NCBI GenBank assembly: GCA_002315335.1
Contig: DCGW01000084.1
Location: forward strand, 1-43,028
Source of the DNA: Firmicutes bacterium UBA1768
GTDB lineage: Bacteria > Bacillota > Clostridia > Peptostreptococcales > Anaerovoracaceae
Reading direction: 5' to 3'
Length of the DNA: 43,028 nucleotides
In this document: piece after piece, positions 1 through 8,274 of the stretch
How the letters are laid out: every line of letters starts with the position of its first letter
How positions within the stretch are numbered: position 1 is the stretch's first letter
Position numbers and translations under genes: made by a program
The notes under the pieces: generated by a model
The model's input: the letters and a program-made list of their open reading frames with translations, nothing else
Told to the model about the DNA's origin: nothing
Databases searched by the model: none

Positions 1-11
1 TTGGGTTCCAT
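1..11 (-). CDS. Start of a gene cut off by the left edge
   Basis: Only the first codons (M-E-P) of a minus-strand gene are inside the window. The ATG at 9-11 follows a GGGAGG ribosome-binding site with eight bases of spacing, and a promoter-like pair lies further upstream at 62-90. It directly follows pyrB in the same direction. A pyrimidine gene or a separate PyrI could be expected here, but the product cannot be named. Confidence 0.5.
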
Positions 12-61
12 AAAAAATGCCTCCCGTCGAGTCTGAATAATACACGTTTTGAATCGCAAAT

Positions 62-90
62 ATTATATCATTTTTTTACTCTTCACACAA
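62..90 (-). promoter_or_regulatory. Promoter for the gene entering at the left edge
   Basis: On the minus strand a perfect -10 TATAAT (62-67) sits 17 bases from a weak -35 TTGTGT (85-90). Initiation would fall near position 55, leaving a leader of about 44 bases before the ATG at 11. It lies in the gap just after the pyrB stop, with no clear hairpin terminator between. Confidence 0.5.
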
Positions 91-106
91 CTACCTTGCA
101 CTAATT

Positions 107-1204
107 CTATTCAATAATTCTTCCGCAATAGTCACAGGTTTTAACGCCATTTCTATGGACATAATATCTGTGTTTCAACGCACTTTCGTTTGCGGTTATG
201 CACTTTGGATTTTTACACATTTCTGCTTCCCCTTCTGCAATAACAACCTCATGCTCAGAAGCTGTATTATTCCTGCAAAAGTCACCGGCAAGGTTTAATA
301 GATGGAGCAGCAGTGACATTCTAATATACATACCACGCTCAGCCTGCCTGAAATAGTAAGCCCTCGCATCATCGTCAATATCAGGGTGAATTTCATTAAC
401 TCTTGGAAGCGGATGAAGTATTATCATATCTTTCTTTGCGAGCTTCATTTTTTCCGGAGTCAGGATGCAGCTGTCTTTAACCCTTTCATACTCGTCAAGG
501 TCGCTGAATCTTTCTCTCTGAACTCTAGTCATGTAGAACACATCAACATCGCTGATGCCCTCTTCAATCGTTCTCGCTTCCTTAAAGGTCTGACCCTTCT
601 GCTTCAATTCATCACAAATGTACGCTGGCATCCTTAGTTCGTCCGGAGAAATAAAAACAAAGCTGTTGTTTTCATATCTTGACATGGCATCAACTAAAGA
701 ATGTGTGGTTCTGCCATACTTGAGGTCACCACAGATTCCGATTTTCAGATTATCAAGCCTTCCAAATTTCGATCTTATCGTAGAAAGGTCAGTTAAGGTC
801 TGTGTCGGATGCTGGTGACCGCCGTCTCCCGCATTGATAACAGGTATTCTTGAGAATAATGAAGCCGCCTTAGGTGCGCCCTCAACCGGGTGTCTGATAA
901 CAGCAACATCAGCATAGCCGGAAACTATTCTTATCGTATCAGGAACATTTTCGCCCTTTGTTACAGAGGATGAGTCAGGGTCTGAAAAACCAACTACATT
1001 TCCTCCGAGCCTTATCATTGCAGCCTCAAAGCTGAAGCGCGTTCTTGTGCTCGGTTCATAAAACAGAGTAACTAATATTTTTCCGTCACATTCATGCGCA
1101 TATTCTTTTGGGTTTTCTATTATTTTATCAGCAAGCTTGAAGAGGTCTTCGAGCTCTTCTGTAGTGAAATCTAAGGGCTCAATTAAGTGTCTAACCTTAT
1201 CCAT
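107..1204 (-). CDS. pyrB: Aspartate carbamoyltransferase with a C-terminal PyrI-type zinc domain
   Basis: Joins carbamoyl phosphate and aspartate to give carbamoyl-aspartate, the committed step of UMP synthesis. The catalytic chain is complete: carbamoyl-phosphate motif STRTR at residues 52-56, HPTQ at 132-135, then the RVQRERF and HPLPR motifs. The last ~45 residues are extra and look like the zinc domain of the regulatory chain PyrI: Cys330 and Cys335 (C-x4-C), then Cys357 and Cys360 (C-x2-C). The ~100-residue nucleotide-binding domain of PyrI is missing. The start has an AGGAGG site. Its likely promoter lies within the 3' end of the next gene upstream. Confidence 0.93.
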   Translation of the reverse strand: MDKVRHLIEPLDFTTEELEDLFKLADKIIENPKEYAHECDGKILVTLFYEPSTRTRFSFEAAMIRLGGNVVGFSDPDSSSVTKGENVPDTIRIVSGYADVAVIRHPVEGAPKAASLFSRIPVINAGDGGHQHPTQTLTDLSTIRSKFGRLDNLKIGICGDLKYGRTTHSLVDAMSRYENNSFVFISPDELRMPAYICDELKQKGQTFKEARTIEEGISDVDVFYMTRVQRERFSDLDEYERVKDSCILTPEKMKLAKKDMIILHPLPRVNEIHPDIDDDARAYYFRQAERGMYIRMSLLLHLLNLAGDFCRNNTASEHEVVIAEGEAEMCKNPKCITANESALKHRYYVHRNGVKTCDYCGRIIE

Positions 1205-1234
1205 TTTTTATCCTCCTGCCTACATTTTCTTCTG

Positions 1235-1774
1235 TTAATAGTATAATGTTTTTTGTAAAAATTGCAACACAGAAGAAATGGTAATAAATGGCAGCAATGG
1301 TATTTCTTTTACTTTTTTCAGCTTGTATAATCTTTTGAAAACCAAGGGCAAAAGCCTTAATATTACGCAAAAAATACCCGATAAAGCCAAAGCATAAAGC
1401 AGAATTTCTACTCCTCCCTTTAAACCGCAGATAAGACCTGCGGCCGAAAATATTTTTACATCTCCTCCTCCGAGGCCTCCCGAAAGCAACGCAATCAAAG
1501 AGCAAATAATCAGCAGGACGAAAAAACCAGACAAAAGACTTCCGGGAGTGTCAACAATTTTGTAAAATAAGGCTTCCACAGCCCCACCTTCTTTTCCCTT
1601 CTCAACAGAAAATTTTGTAAATAAAAATGACAATCCAAAGCATACACATCCGCTTAAGAGTGCAATAGCCTGTCCTTTTACAGGGACAAGCTTAGTTTTA
1701 ACATCAATGACCGATAAATAAATCAGATTGATAATAAAAACTATTTTCATTAAAAGATAAAAATATGGTATCAT
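1235..1774 (-). CDS. Prepilin peptidase, A24 family (CpaA/TadV type)
   Basis: A 179-residue, very hydrophobic membrane protein. It carries the two aspartates expected of A24 aspartic proteases that cut type IV prepilin leaders: one in LSVIDVKTKLVP near residue 24, the other in GGLGGGDVK near residue 105. It lacks the N-terminal methylase and cysteine-rich domain of PilD, so it fits the short CpaA/TadV class. The start at 1774 has a GGAAAGG site nine bases upstream; an in-frame ATG eight codons later is possible. No pilin, ATPase or Tad genes are nearby. The gene is divergent from the FAH-family gene, 34 bases away. Confidence 0.8.
   Translation of the reverse strand: MIPYFYLLMKIVFIINLIYLSVIDVKTKLVPVKGQAIALLSGCVCFGLSFLFTKFSVEKGKEGGAVEALFYKIVDTPGSLLSGFFVLLIICSLIALLSGGLGGGDVKIFSAAGLICGLKGGVEILLYALALSGIFCVILRLLPLVFKRLYKLKKVKEIPLLPFITISSVLQFLQKTLYY
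1240..1267 (-). promoter_or_regulatory. pyrB promoter
   Basis: Minus strand: -35 TTGCAA (1262-1267), 16-base spacer, -10 TATACT (1240-1245). It overlaps the last codons of the prepilin-peptidase gene. The leader to the pyrB ATG is only about 28 bases, so there is no room for a PyrR-type attenuator. Confidence 0.5.
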
Positions 1775-1808
1775 ATGAAAAAGCCTTTCCTAAACGAGGA
1801 GAACAAAA

Positions 1809-2657
1809 ATGAAATTAGCTACTATTAACCATAACAACACACCGCAGGCCTGTATAATTAACGAAAAAGAGAAAACCTACAGACCTCTGCACCAATCCAT
1901 GCAGGAAGTTATAGAAAACTATTATCGTGTCGGTATACCTGAAAGCTGCGAAGGCTATTATCCTATTGATGAAACCAGGATACTCGCACCTATTCCCTAT
2001 CCAAAACGCAACATTGTATGCCTTGGAAAAAATTACCTTGAGCATGTCAAAGAAATCAAAGGTATTACAGGCGGCCCCAAGGACTCTGCACCGGAATATC
2101 CTCTTTTCTTTACAAAGTCGGCATCTCCCTGTAACCATACCGGTGGTACTATACTGAGGCATCCTGAGGTCACTCAGAGGATTGATTATGAAGTCGAGCT
2201 TACAATTGTCATCGGCAAAAGAGCAAGCTACATCAAACGAGAGGATGCTCTCTCCTACGTGTTTGGCTACACTGTCGGAAACGACATTTCAGCCAGAGAT
2301 GTTCAAACCAGACACGTTCAATGGTTTTTAGGCAAAAGCCTTACTACCCACTGCCCTGTTGGTCCTTATATTGTAACCTCCGACGAGGTTGGCGACCCAC
2401 AGAAGCTAAGCATCAAATCATGGGTTAATGACGAGCTGAGGCAAAACGGGAACACCGAGGATATGATTTTCAAGGTTGCCGATATTGTTTATCAGCTTTC
2501 AAGAGGCTACGAGCTCTTACCAGGAGATATGATAATGACCGGCACACCAAAGGGAGTCGGCATGGGCTTTGACCCGCCGAAGTTCCTTAAGCCAGGAGAC
2601 AGAATTACCTGCGAGATAGAGAAAATCGGCAGGCTGGTTAACTATATTGAAAAGTAG
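1809..2657 (+). CDS. Fumarylacetoacetate hydrolase family protein
   Basis: A 282-residue protein of the FAH superfamily, whose members use a divalent metal to cleave or isomerise 2-oxo acids (fumarylpyruvate, hydroxyhepta-diene-dioate, oxaloacetate and others). Visible family motifs: an N-terminal cap, the metal-binding acids in IDYEVELTIVIGKR, ISARDVQTR followed by WFLGKSL, and the C-terminal GTPKGVG and LKPGDRITCEIE. Start supported by GAGGAG eight bases upstream. It stands alone on the plus strand and ends in a shared terminator, so the substrate cannot be set from context. Confidence 0.88.
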   Translation: MKLATINHNNTPQACIINEKEKTYRPLHQSMQEVIENYYRVGIPESCEGYYPIDETRILAPIPYPKRNIVCLGKNYLEHVKEIKGITGGPKDSAPEYPLFFTKSASPCNHTGGTILRHPEVTQRIDYEVELTIVIGKRASYIKREDALSYVFGYTVGNDISARDVQTRHVQWFLGKSLTTHCPVGPYIVTSDEVGDPQKLSIKSWVNDELRQNGNTEDMIFKVADIVYQLSRGYELLPGDMIMTGTPKGVGMGFDPPKFLKPGDRITCEIEKIGRLVNYIEK

Positions 2658-2696
2658 CATTGTGGATAATATTTCCACAATTTTCTCAAAAAACAG

Positions 2697-2735
2697 ACAA
2701 CAGACAGCAAATCGTTTACTGCCTGTTGTTTTTTT
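2697..2735. terminator. Bidirectional terminator between the FAH-family gene and ilvE
   Basis: Arms CAACAGACAG (2698-2707) and CTGCCTGTTG (2719-2728) pair with one mismatch around an 11-base loop. A T-run follows on plus (2729-2735), and an A-run precedes the stem (reading as T-run on minus). It serves two convergent genes. Confidence 0.85.
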
Positions 2736-2757
2736 ATTATTCATCTTTGATAATAGA

Positions 2758-3783
2758 CTATTTAATTTCGTAAATCCAGCCCTCAGGAGCTTCGATTTTT
2801 CCCATCTGAATTCCTGTGAGTGTCTGATAGAGCTTGTTTGTAACAGAATCTTCAGGATGTTCACTGCCAGGGAACATGATAAGCTTATCATGGTCTATAA
2901 TCTTGCCTACCGGTGAAATTACCGCTGCTGTTCCGCAGAGACCGCATTCTTTGAAATCTGCAAGCTCTTCAACAAAAACTTCTCTTTCTTCTACTTCCAT
3001 TCCTAAGTATTCCTTAGCAACATAAATCAGTGAACGTCTGGTGATAGAAGGAAGTATGCTTGAGGATTTTGGTGTTACAACCTTGTTGTCCTTAGTGATG
3101 AAGAGGAAGTTTGCTCCGCCTGTTTCTTCAACCTTAGTGCTTGTTGCAGGATCTGTAAACATATTTTCATCAAAGCCTCTTGAATGAGCAAATTCATGTG
3201 CACGTAAGCTCATCGCATAGTTAAGACCAGCCTTGATGTGACCAGTTCCATTAGGTGCTGCTCTGTTTAAGTCTGATACGCAGAGCTGCAACGGCTTGAA
3301 GCCAAGCTTGAAATAAGGACCTACAGGTGTAGTAAGTATTCTGAACTTATATTCATTAGCCGGTGTTACTCCGATAATTGAATCATAACCGAACATAAAC
3401 GGTCTGATATAAAGTGAAGCACCGCTTCCGAAAGGAGGCACCCAGTCTTCATTTGCTTTTACAGTCTTAATTACCGCTTCAATAAACTTGTCTTTAGGAT
3501 AAGGAGGCATTACCAGTGTTTCTGCTGAATCTGCCATTCTTTCTGCATTGAGGTCAGGTCTGAAGGTTACAATTCTTCCATCCTCTGTTCTGTAAGCCTT
3601 AAGTCCTTCAAATACTGTCTGTGCATACTGAAGAACACAAGCACATTCATTCATAACAATGTTAGGGTCTGTGAGGAGCTTTCCTTCATCCCATTTGCCG
3701 TCTTTATAGTGTGCTTCATATCTGTAATCGGTCTGGATGTAGCCGAAGCCGAGCTTACTCCAATCAAGATTTTTAATAGCCAT
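2758..3783 (-). CDS. ilvE: Branched-chain amino acid aminotransferase
   Basis: PLP enzyme moving amino groups between glutamate and the 2-oxo acids of leucine, isoleucine and valine, in the cytosol. At 341 residues it matches the longer (type II) class-IV aminotransferases. Motifs seen: QTVFEGLKAYR near residue 57, RPFMFGYD, the region GHIKAGLNYAMSL, and EETGGANFLF. The ATG at 3783 has AGGAGAG upstream. It has its own near-consensus promoter and ends at a bidirectional terminator, so it is probably a single-gene unit. Confidence 0.95.
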   Translation of the reverse strand: MAIKNLDWSKLGFGYIQTDYRYEAHYKDGKWDEGKLLTDPNIVMNECACVLQYAQTVFEGLKAYRTEDGRIVTFRPDLNAERMADSAETLVMPPYPKDKFIEAVIKTVKANEDWVPPFGSGASLYIRPFMFGYDSIIGVTPANEYKFRILTTPVGPYFKLGFKPLQLCVSDLNRAAPNGTGHIKAGLNYAMSLRAHEFAHSRGFDENMFTDPATSTKVEETGGANFLFITKDNKVVTPKSSSILPSITRRSLIYVAKEYLGMEVEEREVFVEELADFKECGLCGTAAVISPVGKIIDHDKLIMFPGSEHPEDSVTNKLYQTLTGIQMGKIEAPEGWIYEIK

Positions 3784-3834
3784 ATTACTCTCCTATTTAT
3801 ATATATTTTTTAGAACCAATAAAAATTTCGCTAT

Positions 3835-3863
3835 ATTATATTACAATTATAGCCTCTTGTCAA
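3835..3863 (-). promoter_or_regulatory. ilvE promoter, full consensus
   Basis: Minus strand: TTGACA (3858-3863), 17-base spacer, TATAAT (3835-3840). The leader is about 45 bases. No T-box or leucine-rich leader peptide is visible in so short a leader. The promoter sits just past the sirtuin stop codon at 3877. Confidence 0.85.
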
Positions 3864-3876
3864 TGCAAGCAGAGAG

Positions 3877-4605
3877 TTATAGGACCGCTTTCCCCAAGAC
3901 TTCACCTATAGAATCATTGATCACAAGAGTGGCCTGGCTGTCATACTGCGTTGCACTCTTATTTATGAGAATAAGGTTCTTTCCCCTGAAGTATCTGATG
4001 AGTCCGGCAGCAGGATATACCACTAAAGAAGTACCTCCTACTATCATTGTATCAGCAGCCTGAATTGCTTTGACTGCACCCGAAATAGTTGCATCGTCGA
4101 GCATTTCCTCATATAAAACGACATCAGGCTTAATAGTACCTCCACAGTCGCACTTTGGAACGCCATCCATCTCCATGATTTCATCAAGAGTGAAGGATGT
4201 TCCGCATCTCATACAGAAGTTCCTGAGAACCGAGCCGTGAAGCTCGAAAACCTTCTTGTTTCCCGCCATCTGATGAAGACCATCTATGTTCTGAGTAACA
4301 ACTCCCAGGAGTTTTCCCTGCTCCTCAAGCTTTGCAAGAGCGAGATGCGCCTTGTTAGGCTTTGCAGCCTGATAAATCATGTTCTTCTTATAATAATCAT
4401 AGAAAATATCTGTGTGTGACATGAAGAATGAGTTGCTGATTATCTGCTCCGGAGAACGACCGAACTCCTTCTTTGCATTGTAGAGTCCAGTCTCGGAACG
4501 AAAGTCGGGAATTCCGCTTTCGGTTGAAACTCCCGCACCTCCGAAGAAGACTATTTTTGAAGACTCATCAATAATCCTTTTTAATTCTTTGATTTTATCA
4601 TCCAT
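3877..4605 (-). CDS. cobB: NAD-dependent protein deacylase, sirtuin family
   Basis: Removes acyl groups from lysines using NAD+. Seen: the NAD-binding GAGVSTESGIPDFRS near residues 23-37, TQNIDG at about 104-109, catalytic His in FELHGS near 123, four zinc cysteines (about 131, 134, 152, 154, the second pair spaced C-x-C) and GTSLVVYPAAGL. I place the start at the ATG at 4605, which has AGAGGTG six bases upstream; an in-frame GTG nine bases earlier lies inside that site. The site begins at the stop of the phosphofructokinase gene, so translation is probably coupled. Confidence 0.93.
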   Translation of the reverse strand: MDDKIKELKRIIDESSKIVFFGGAGVSTESGIPDFRSETGLYNAKKEFGRSPEQIISNSFFMSHTDIFYDYYKKNMIYQAAKPNKAHLALAKLEEQGKLLGVVTQNIDGLHQMAGNKKVFELHGSVLRNFCMRCGTSFTLDEIMEMDGVPKCDCGGTIKPDVVLYEEMLDDATISGAVKAIQAADTMIVGGTSLVVYPAAGLIRYFRGKNLILINKSATQYDSQATLVINDSIGEVLGKAVL

Positions 4606-4616
4606 TATTTTCACCT

Positions 4617-5834
4617 CTATTTATTAAGGATTTTTTCTACTCTCGGAGCCTTTAGTCTTGCACTCTGTTTAACTCCCGAACCGATAAGAGGTCTGCAGTA
4701 GGTTTTGAAGGCTTCTGTTACTCCATTGCCTTCTTCATTGATGAACTCATCCGGCATGGATCTTGCGAGTCTTGCTACGTCCTTAAGATCGCTTAATACG
4801 TAGTCAACAGCGTATTCTCCTACCCTCTTAATGCTTACTGAGCCGCTTTTGCCGCCGTTTATTGCATATTGTACAGCCTTTTCACCGGCTTCTCTCGCTT
4901 CAAATCTGTCTGTGTCTGAAACACATTCGTAGAATGAACGCTGGAGGTAACCGAAGGTGTCGGCTCTTACACGCTTAGCAACCTGCGCCTCTTTAAGAAT
5001 ATCGGCAAGAGTATCGCCCAAAGCTCCGTTTCCTGAAAGCTGTGCGTTTCCGTGAGGATCCTTTTCGAGGTCGCCCTTAACTGATTCTAAGAAAGACTTT
5101 CCATCAGGTGTTCTGATACCTTCCGAAACAGCAATCAGGCACTTGCCATACTTATCGTATGCCTTTTTAACATCTTCGATGAACTTTTCCTTTGTGAACG
5201 GTCTTTCCGGAAGGTAAACAAGGTGTGGGCCGTCGCCTTCAAATTCCTGCGCAAGGCTTGCCGAAGCGGTAAGGAAACCTGCATCTCTGCCCATTACTAT
5301 TCCGATATATATGCCGTTAAGTGACCTGACGTCCATATTAACTCCCTTGAAGGCCTGTACAACAAATCTTGCCGCAGAACCGAATCCCGGTGTATGGTCA
5401 TTCTGTCTGAGGTCGTTGTCTATAGTCTTAGGAACATGTGTGCAAACCAATTCGTAATTTGCCTTTTCCGCAAACTCACTTACTATTCTTACCGTGTCGG
5501 CAGAATCATTACCGCCGATATAGAAGAAGTATCTTATGTCATGAGCTTTCAGGACTTCAAATATTTTTCCGCAGAAATCCGCATCCGGTTTAACTCTTGT
5601 TGAACATAGCGCAGAGGAAACGGTGTTTGCAACTTCTTCAAGATTATGCGAAGTTTCCAAGGTCAGATCGAGAAAGTTTTCGTCAACTATTCCCTGAACT
5701 CCGTTTAGTGCTCCGTAGATTTTTGTAATATTAGGATATCTTTTAAGTTCGTTAATCACTCCTACAAGTGACTGATTAATAACTGCTGTTGGGCCTCCGC
5801 CCTGAGCGATTAGCGCTTTTCCAACTATTGCCAT
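4617..5834 (-). CDS. 6-phosphofructokinase, pyrophosphate-type motifs
   Basis: Phosphorylates fructose-6-phosphate in glycolysis. From the ATG at 5834 (AAAGGAG eight bases upstream) the protein has 405 residues: phosphate-donor loop QGGGPT near 11-16, GGNDS at 107-111, PKTIDND at 135-141, then GRDAGFLTA. The Asp in GGNDS and the Lys in PKTIDND sit where ATP-using enzymes have glycines, and are the known marks of pyrophosphate users, which makes the step reversible. An upstream extension of 25 codons is open but lacks a site. Biochemical donor use is inferred. The sirtuin gene follows, 11 bases after the stop. Confidence 0.88.
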   Translation of the reverse strand: MAIVGKALIAQGGGPTAVINQSLVGVINELKRYPNITKIYGALNGVQGIVDENFLDLTLETSHNLEEVANTVSSALCSTRVKPDADFCGKIFEVLKAHDIRYFFYIGGNDSADTVRIVSEFAEKANYELVCTHVPKTIDNDLRQNDHTPGFGSAARFVVQAFKGVNMDVRSLNGIYIGIVMGRDAGFLTASASLAQEFEGDGPHLVYLPERPFTKEKFIEDVKKAYDKYGKCLIAVSEGIRTPDGKSFLESVKGDLEKDPHGNAQLSGNGALGDTLADILKEAQVAKRVRADTFGYLQRSFYECVSDTDRFEAREAGEKAVQYAINGGKSGSVSIKRVGEYAVDYVLSDLKDVARLARSMPDEFINEEGNGVTEAFKTYCRPLIGSGVKQSARLKAPRVEKILNK

Positions 5835-5985
5835 GCTTTTTCTCCTTTCGCAGTACCTGCAGATTGAATTTTCTGAGTCAAGTTTATCACAAACCAGATT
5901 CATAAACAAGTAATTGCCGAAGGTTTATTGCCCTTTGTATGAACACGCGTTTGCCCGATGCCCCCAAAGCCTTTCAGGAGGTCAT

Positions 5986-6246
5986 AAAAAACGATGTATA
6001 CTCAAAATGCACAGATTTTTATGATTTTCAGTAAAAATCTGTGCAGTCAATATGAAATTACTTGGATTTAAGGAATAGTTGAGGGTCAATATTACCATAT
6101 ATTACCATTAATGGTAATATTAAGTATTAGATTTTATCAAAATTGAGCCGCTTCAGTTATTTTTCTGCTCTTAACAACCTTCTTTGCACAGATTTTTGTG
6201 ATTTTAGGCAAAATTCTGTGCATTTTGGGAGTACGAGTCCTTTTTT
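5986..6246. repeat. Inverted-repeat element with two hairpin copies
   Basis: The non-coding gap 5835-6304 separates divergent genes and holds this structure. A 36-base hairpin unit occurs twice in the same orientation (6009-6044 and 6186-6221; 31 of 36 bases equal), each with arms starting GCACAGA and ending TCTGTGC. Outside them the sequence is inverted: CAAAATGCACAG on the left mirrors CTGTGCATTTTG on the right, followed outward by related ACTC/GAGT patches and A6 (5986-5991) and T6 (6241-6246). This resembles a non-autonomous (MITE or REP-pair) element. No transposase or clear target duplication is seen. Confidence 0.6.
6099..6120. repeat. 22-base perfect palindrome
   Basis: A perfect dyad with half-site ATATTACCATT, centred between 6109 and 6110. 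It lies inside the inverted-repeat element and about 130 bases before the plsC promoter. A further partial copy of the half-site (ATTACCAT) is at 6091-6098. It could be a protein-binding site; no regulator is known for it. Confidence 0.6.
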
Positions 6247-6247
6247 C

Positions 6248-6276
6248 TTGAAATCATAAGCTTAATAATATACAAT
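6248..6276 (+). promoter_or_regulatory. plsC promoter
   Basis: Plus strand: TTGAAA (6248-6253), 17-base spacer, TACAAT (6271-6276). Initiation near 6283 gives a leader of about 22 bases with an AGGAGG site at 6294-6299. Confidence 0.8.
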
Positions 6277-6304
6277 TATCAAAGAATTTGTTTAGGAGGC
6301 TATC

Positions 6305-7051
6305 ATGAAAATCTTGCGTACAGTAGTGACAGTTATTGTAGTTTTCATAAACTTTGTTGTTCTTTCTCCATGGATGATATATTGCAAAAAACAACACGAT
6401 AAGGGAGATGAAGCAGGCCGTAAAAAATGCAGAAGCCTCGCTCCAAAGCTGATCAAATACATGACAGGCTGCGTAATGTTCTTTTCAGGTGCAAAGTTTG
6501 AGATAACAGGCGAAGAAAACATTCCCGACAAGCCCTGTGTGTTGGTCGGCAACCATCAATCATATTTTGATGTTATAGGTCTCTTGGCCAACGCAAAAGT
6601 TATGCACGGTTATCTCGCAAAAATAGAAATAAGCAAAATACCATTTTTAGGGACATGGATGAAAACCATAGATTGTGTTAACCTTGACAGGACCAATGCA
6701 AAAGCAGGCATGAAGGCCATAAGAGAAGCCTCGGAAAACCTTAAGGCAGGCAGCAGCATACACATTTTTCCTGAAGGAACCAGAAGCAAAACCGGTGAAA
6801 TTGCTGAGTTTAATCCAGGTGCTCTGACAATAGCAACCAGGGTAAAGGCTCCTGTTGTTCCCTTCCTGGTTGACGGAACGAGGAGCATATTTGAGGATAA
6901 CGTAATATTTATCGGTCCCGGCAAAGCCTCAGTCAGGTTTTTCCCTCCTATCGAAACAGAAGGTCTTACCAGAGAAGAAATTAACAGCTTAAACGAAAAA
7001 GTCAGAGATTTTCTTATTGAGAAGCAGAAGGAATTGAAAAATGGAATATAA
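6305..7051 (+). CDS. plsC: 1-acyl-glycerol-3-phosphate acyltransferase
   Basis: Adds the second acyl chain to lysophosphatidic acid to make phosphatidic acid at the membrane. The 248-residue protein has an N-terminal membrane segment (about 5-25), the catalytic NHxxxxD box (NHQSYFD, 83-89) and the FPEGTRS box (155-161). Strong AGGAGG site. It is first in a two-gene plus-strand unit; its stop overlaps the next gene by 11 bases. It completes the lipid route begun by plsX, plsY and gpsA elsewhere in this window. Confidence 0.93.
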   Translation: MKILRTVVTVIVVFINFVVLSPWMIYCKKQHDKGDEAGRKKCRSLAPKLIKYMTGCVMFFSGAKFEITGEENIPDKPCVLVGNHQSYFDVIGLLANAKVMHGYLAKIEISKIPFLGTWMKTIDCVNLDRTNAKAGMKAIREASENLKAGSSIHIFPEGTRSKTGEIAEFNPGALTIATRVKAPVVPFLVDGTRSIFEDNVIFIGPGKASVRFFPPIETEGLTREEINSLNEKVRDFLIEKQKELKNGI

Positions 7052-8171
7052 AAGTCTTATTCAGGATGTTTTGCAAAATCAGACATTAATCAGACTCGTA
7101 CTTGGAAATAAAAGAAAGAAATCTCTTGAGTATTCTAAGATAGTAGTCAGGCCGTTTACTTCTAAAGACGGTCTTATGTATCAGGCAGAATACTTTTATG
7201 AGAAGAAGGTTCTCCACGAAAACCTGAAGGCTTCAGAGGTTTATTACGCTTTGATTGACCTTATCGAAAATTCATTTAAGCAGGTAAACATTTTTACTGT
7301 TGATGCAGACTATCAGATACTGGCGGCCAAGCCGGAAAAAGCTAAAATAATAAAAGCTGAGCCTACTATGAAGCCCACTGAGCTTGAGCATAACATTACA
7401 AAAAAATATATCATTCCCGACGGCAAGCCTTGCGACTTTTTGATAAGGCTTGGAGTAATGAACGACAGAGGTCAGGTTCTGAAAAAACATTATGGAAAAT
7501 TCAGACAGATTAACCGCTTTCTGGAAATAGCAAGAGACGTGCTCGATTATCTTCCGAAGGACAGAACAGTCAAGATTATTGATTTTGGCTGCGGCAAAGC
7601 GTACCTTACCTTTGCCTTATACTACTATCTGAAAAAAGAATGCGGTTATAACGTGGACATTATCGGTCTCGATTTAAAGGAAGATGTAATTCGCTTCTGC
7701 AATAAGGTTGCACAGGACCTTAGCTACGATGAACTGAGGTTTGAGGTGGGAGATATTGCCGAATATCATGACACAACAACAGATATGGTTGTAACCCTTC
7801 ATGCCTGCGATACAGCCACCGACTACGCATTGATTAACGCAAAAAAGTGGAAAGCCTCAGTAATTCTTTCTGTCCCCTGCTGTCAGCACGAGCTCTTCAG
7901 CCAGATGGACAACGAGCTTCATTCGCCAATGCTGGAACAGGGAATATTGAGAGAGCGGTTCTGTGCTATACTGACAGACACCTTCCGCGTCTTAAAGCTC
8001 AAGGAATGGGGCTATGAGGTGTCAATGATAGAATTTACCAGCCTCGAGCATACAGCGAAAAACATAATGATAAGGGCAGTAAACTCAGGAAAAGCTGATA
8101 GTAAAGCCGCAGCTGAGGCACAGGCTCTGGCAGACTTCTGGAAAGTAAGCCCTACTATCATGCAGAAATGA
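7041..8171 (+). CDS. SAM-dependent methyltransferase, PF13679-like
   Basis: A 376-residue class I methyltransferase. The SAM-binding loop IIDFGCGKAYLT lies at 179-190. It is followed by HACDTATD (254-261) and a conserved VPCCQHELF (278-286), the set of motifs I associate with the domain shared by METTL25- and GSTCD-like proteins. The N-terminal ~150 residues are not recognised. The start is inside the plsC stop region with AAGGA upstream, implying coupling. The bacterial substrate is not known to me; rRNA or tRNA is a guess. Confidence 0.8.
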   Translation: MEYKSLIQDVLQNQTLIRLVLGNKRKKSLEYSKIVVRPFTSKDGLMYQAEYFYEKKVLHENLKASEVYYALIDLIENSFKQVNIFTVDADYQILAAKPEKAKIIKAEPTMKPTELEHNITKKYIIPDGKPCDFLIRLGVMNDRGQVLKKHYGKFRQINRFLEIARDVLDYLPKDRTVKIIDFGCGKAYLTFALYYYLKKECGYNVDIIGLDLKEDVIRFCNKVAQDLSYDELRFEVGDIAEYHDTTTDMVVTLHACDTATDYALINAKKWKASVILSVPCCQHELFSQMDNELHSPMLEQGILRERFCAILTDTFRVLKLKEWGYEVSMIEFTSLEHTAKNIMIRAVNSGKADSKAAAEAQALADFWKVSPTIMQK

Positions 8172-8174
8172 CAA

Positions 8175-8217
8175 AAAACAGCAGTTCAATTCAAAGTTAC
8201 TGCTGTTTTCATTTTTT
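8175..8217. terminator. Terminator after the plsC unit
   Basis: Arms AAAACAGCAG (8175-8184) and CTGCTGTTTT (8200-8209) form a perfect 10-pair stem with a 15-base loop, followed by CATTTTTT. The A-run on the other side may also stop minus-strand transcripts from the toxin gene. Confidence 0.88.
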
Positions 8218-8274
8218 CCTTTTCAACCACATACAACTGTGGCATTCAACACAAAAGAGTTTTATTGTCTTTTA

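Noticed and set aside
5992..6066. Short open frame starting ATG-TAT-ACT after an AGGAGG-like site
   Set aside because: The site is about 12 bases from the ATG, and the frame simply reads through the hairpin repeat; no protein-like features.
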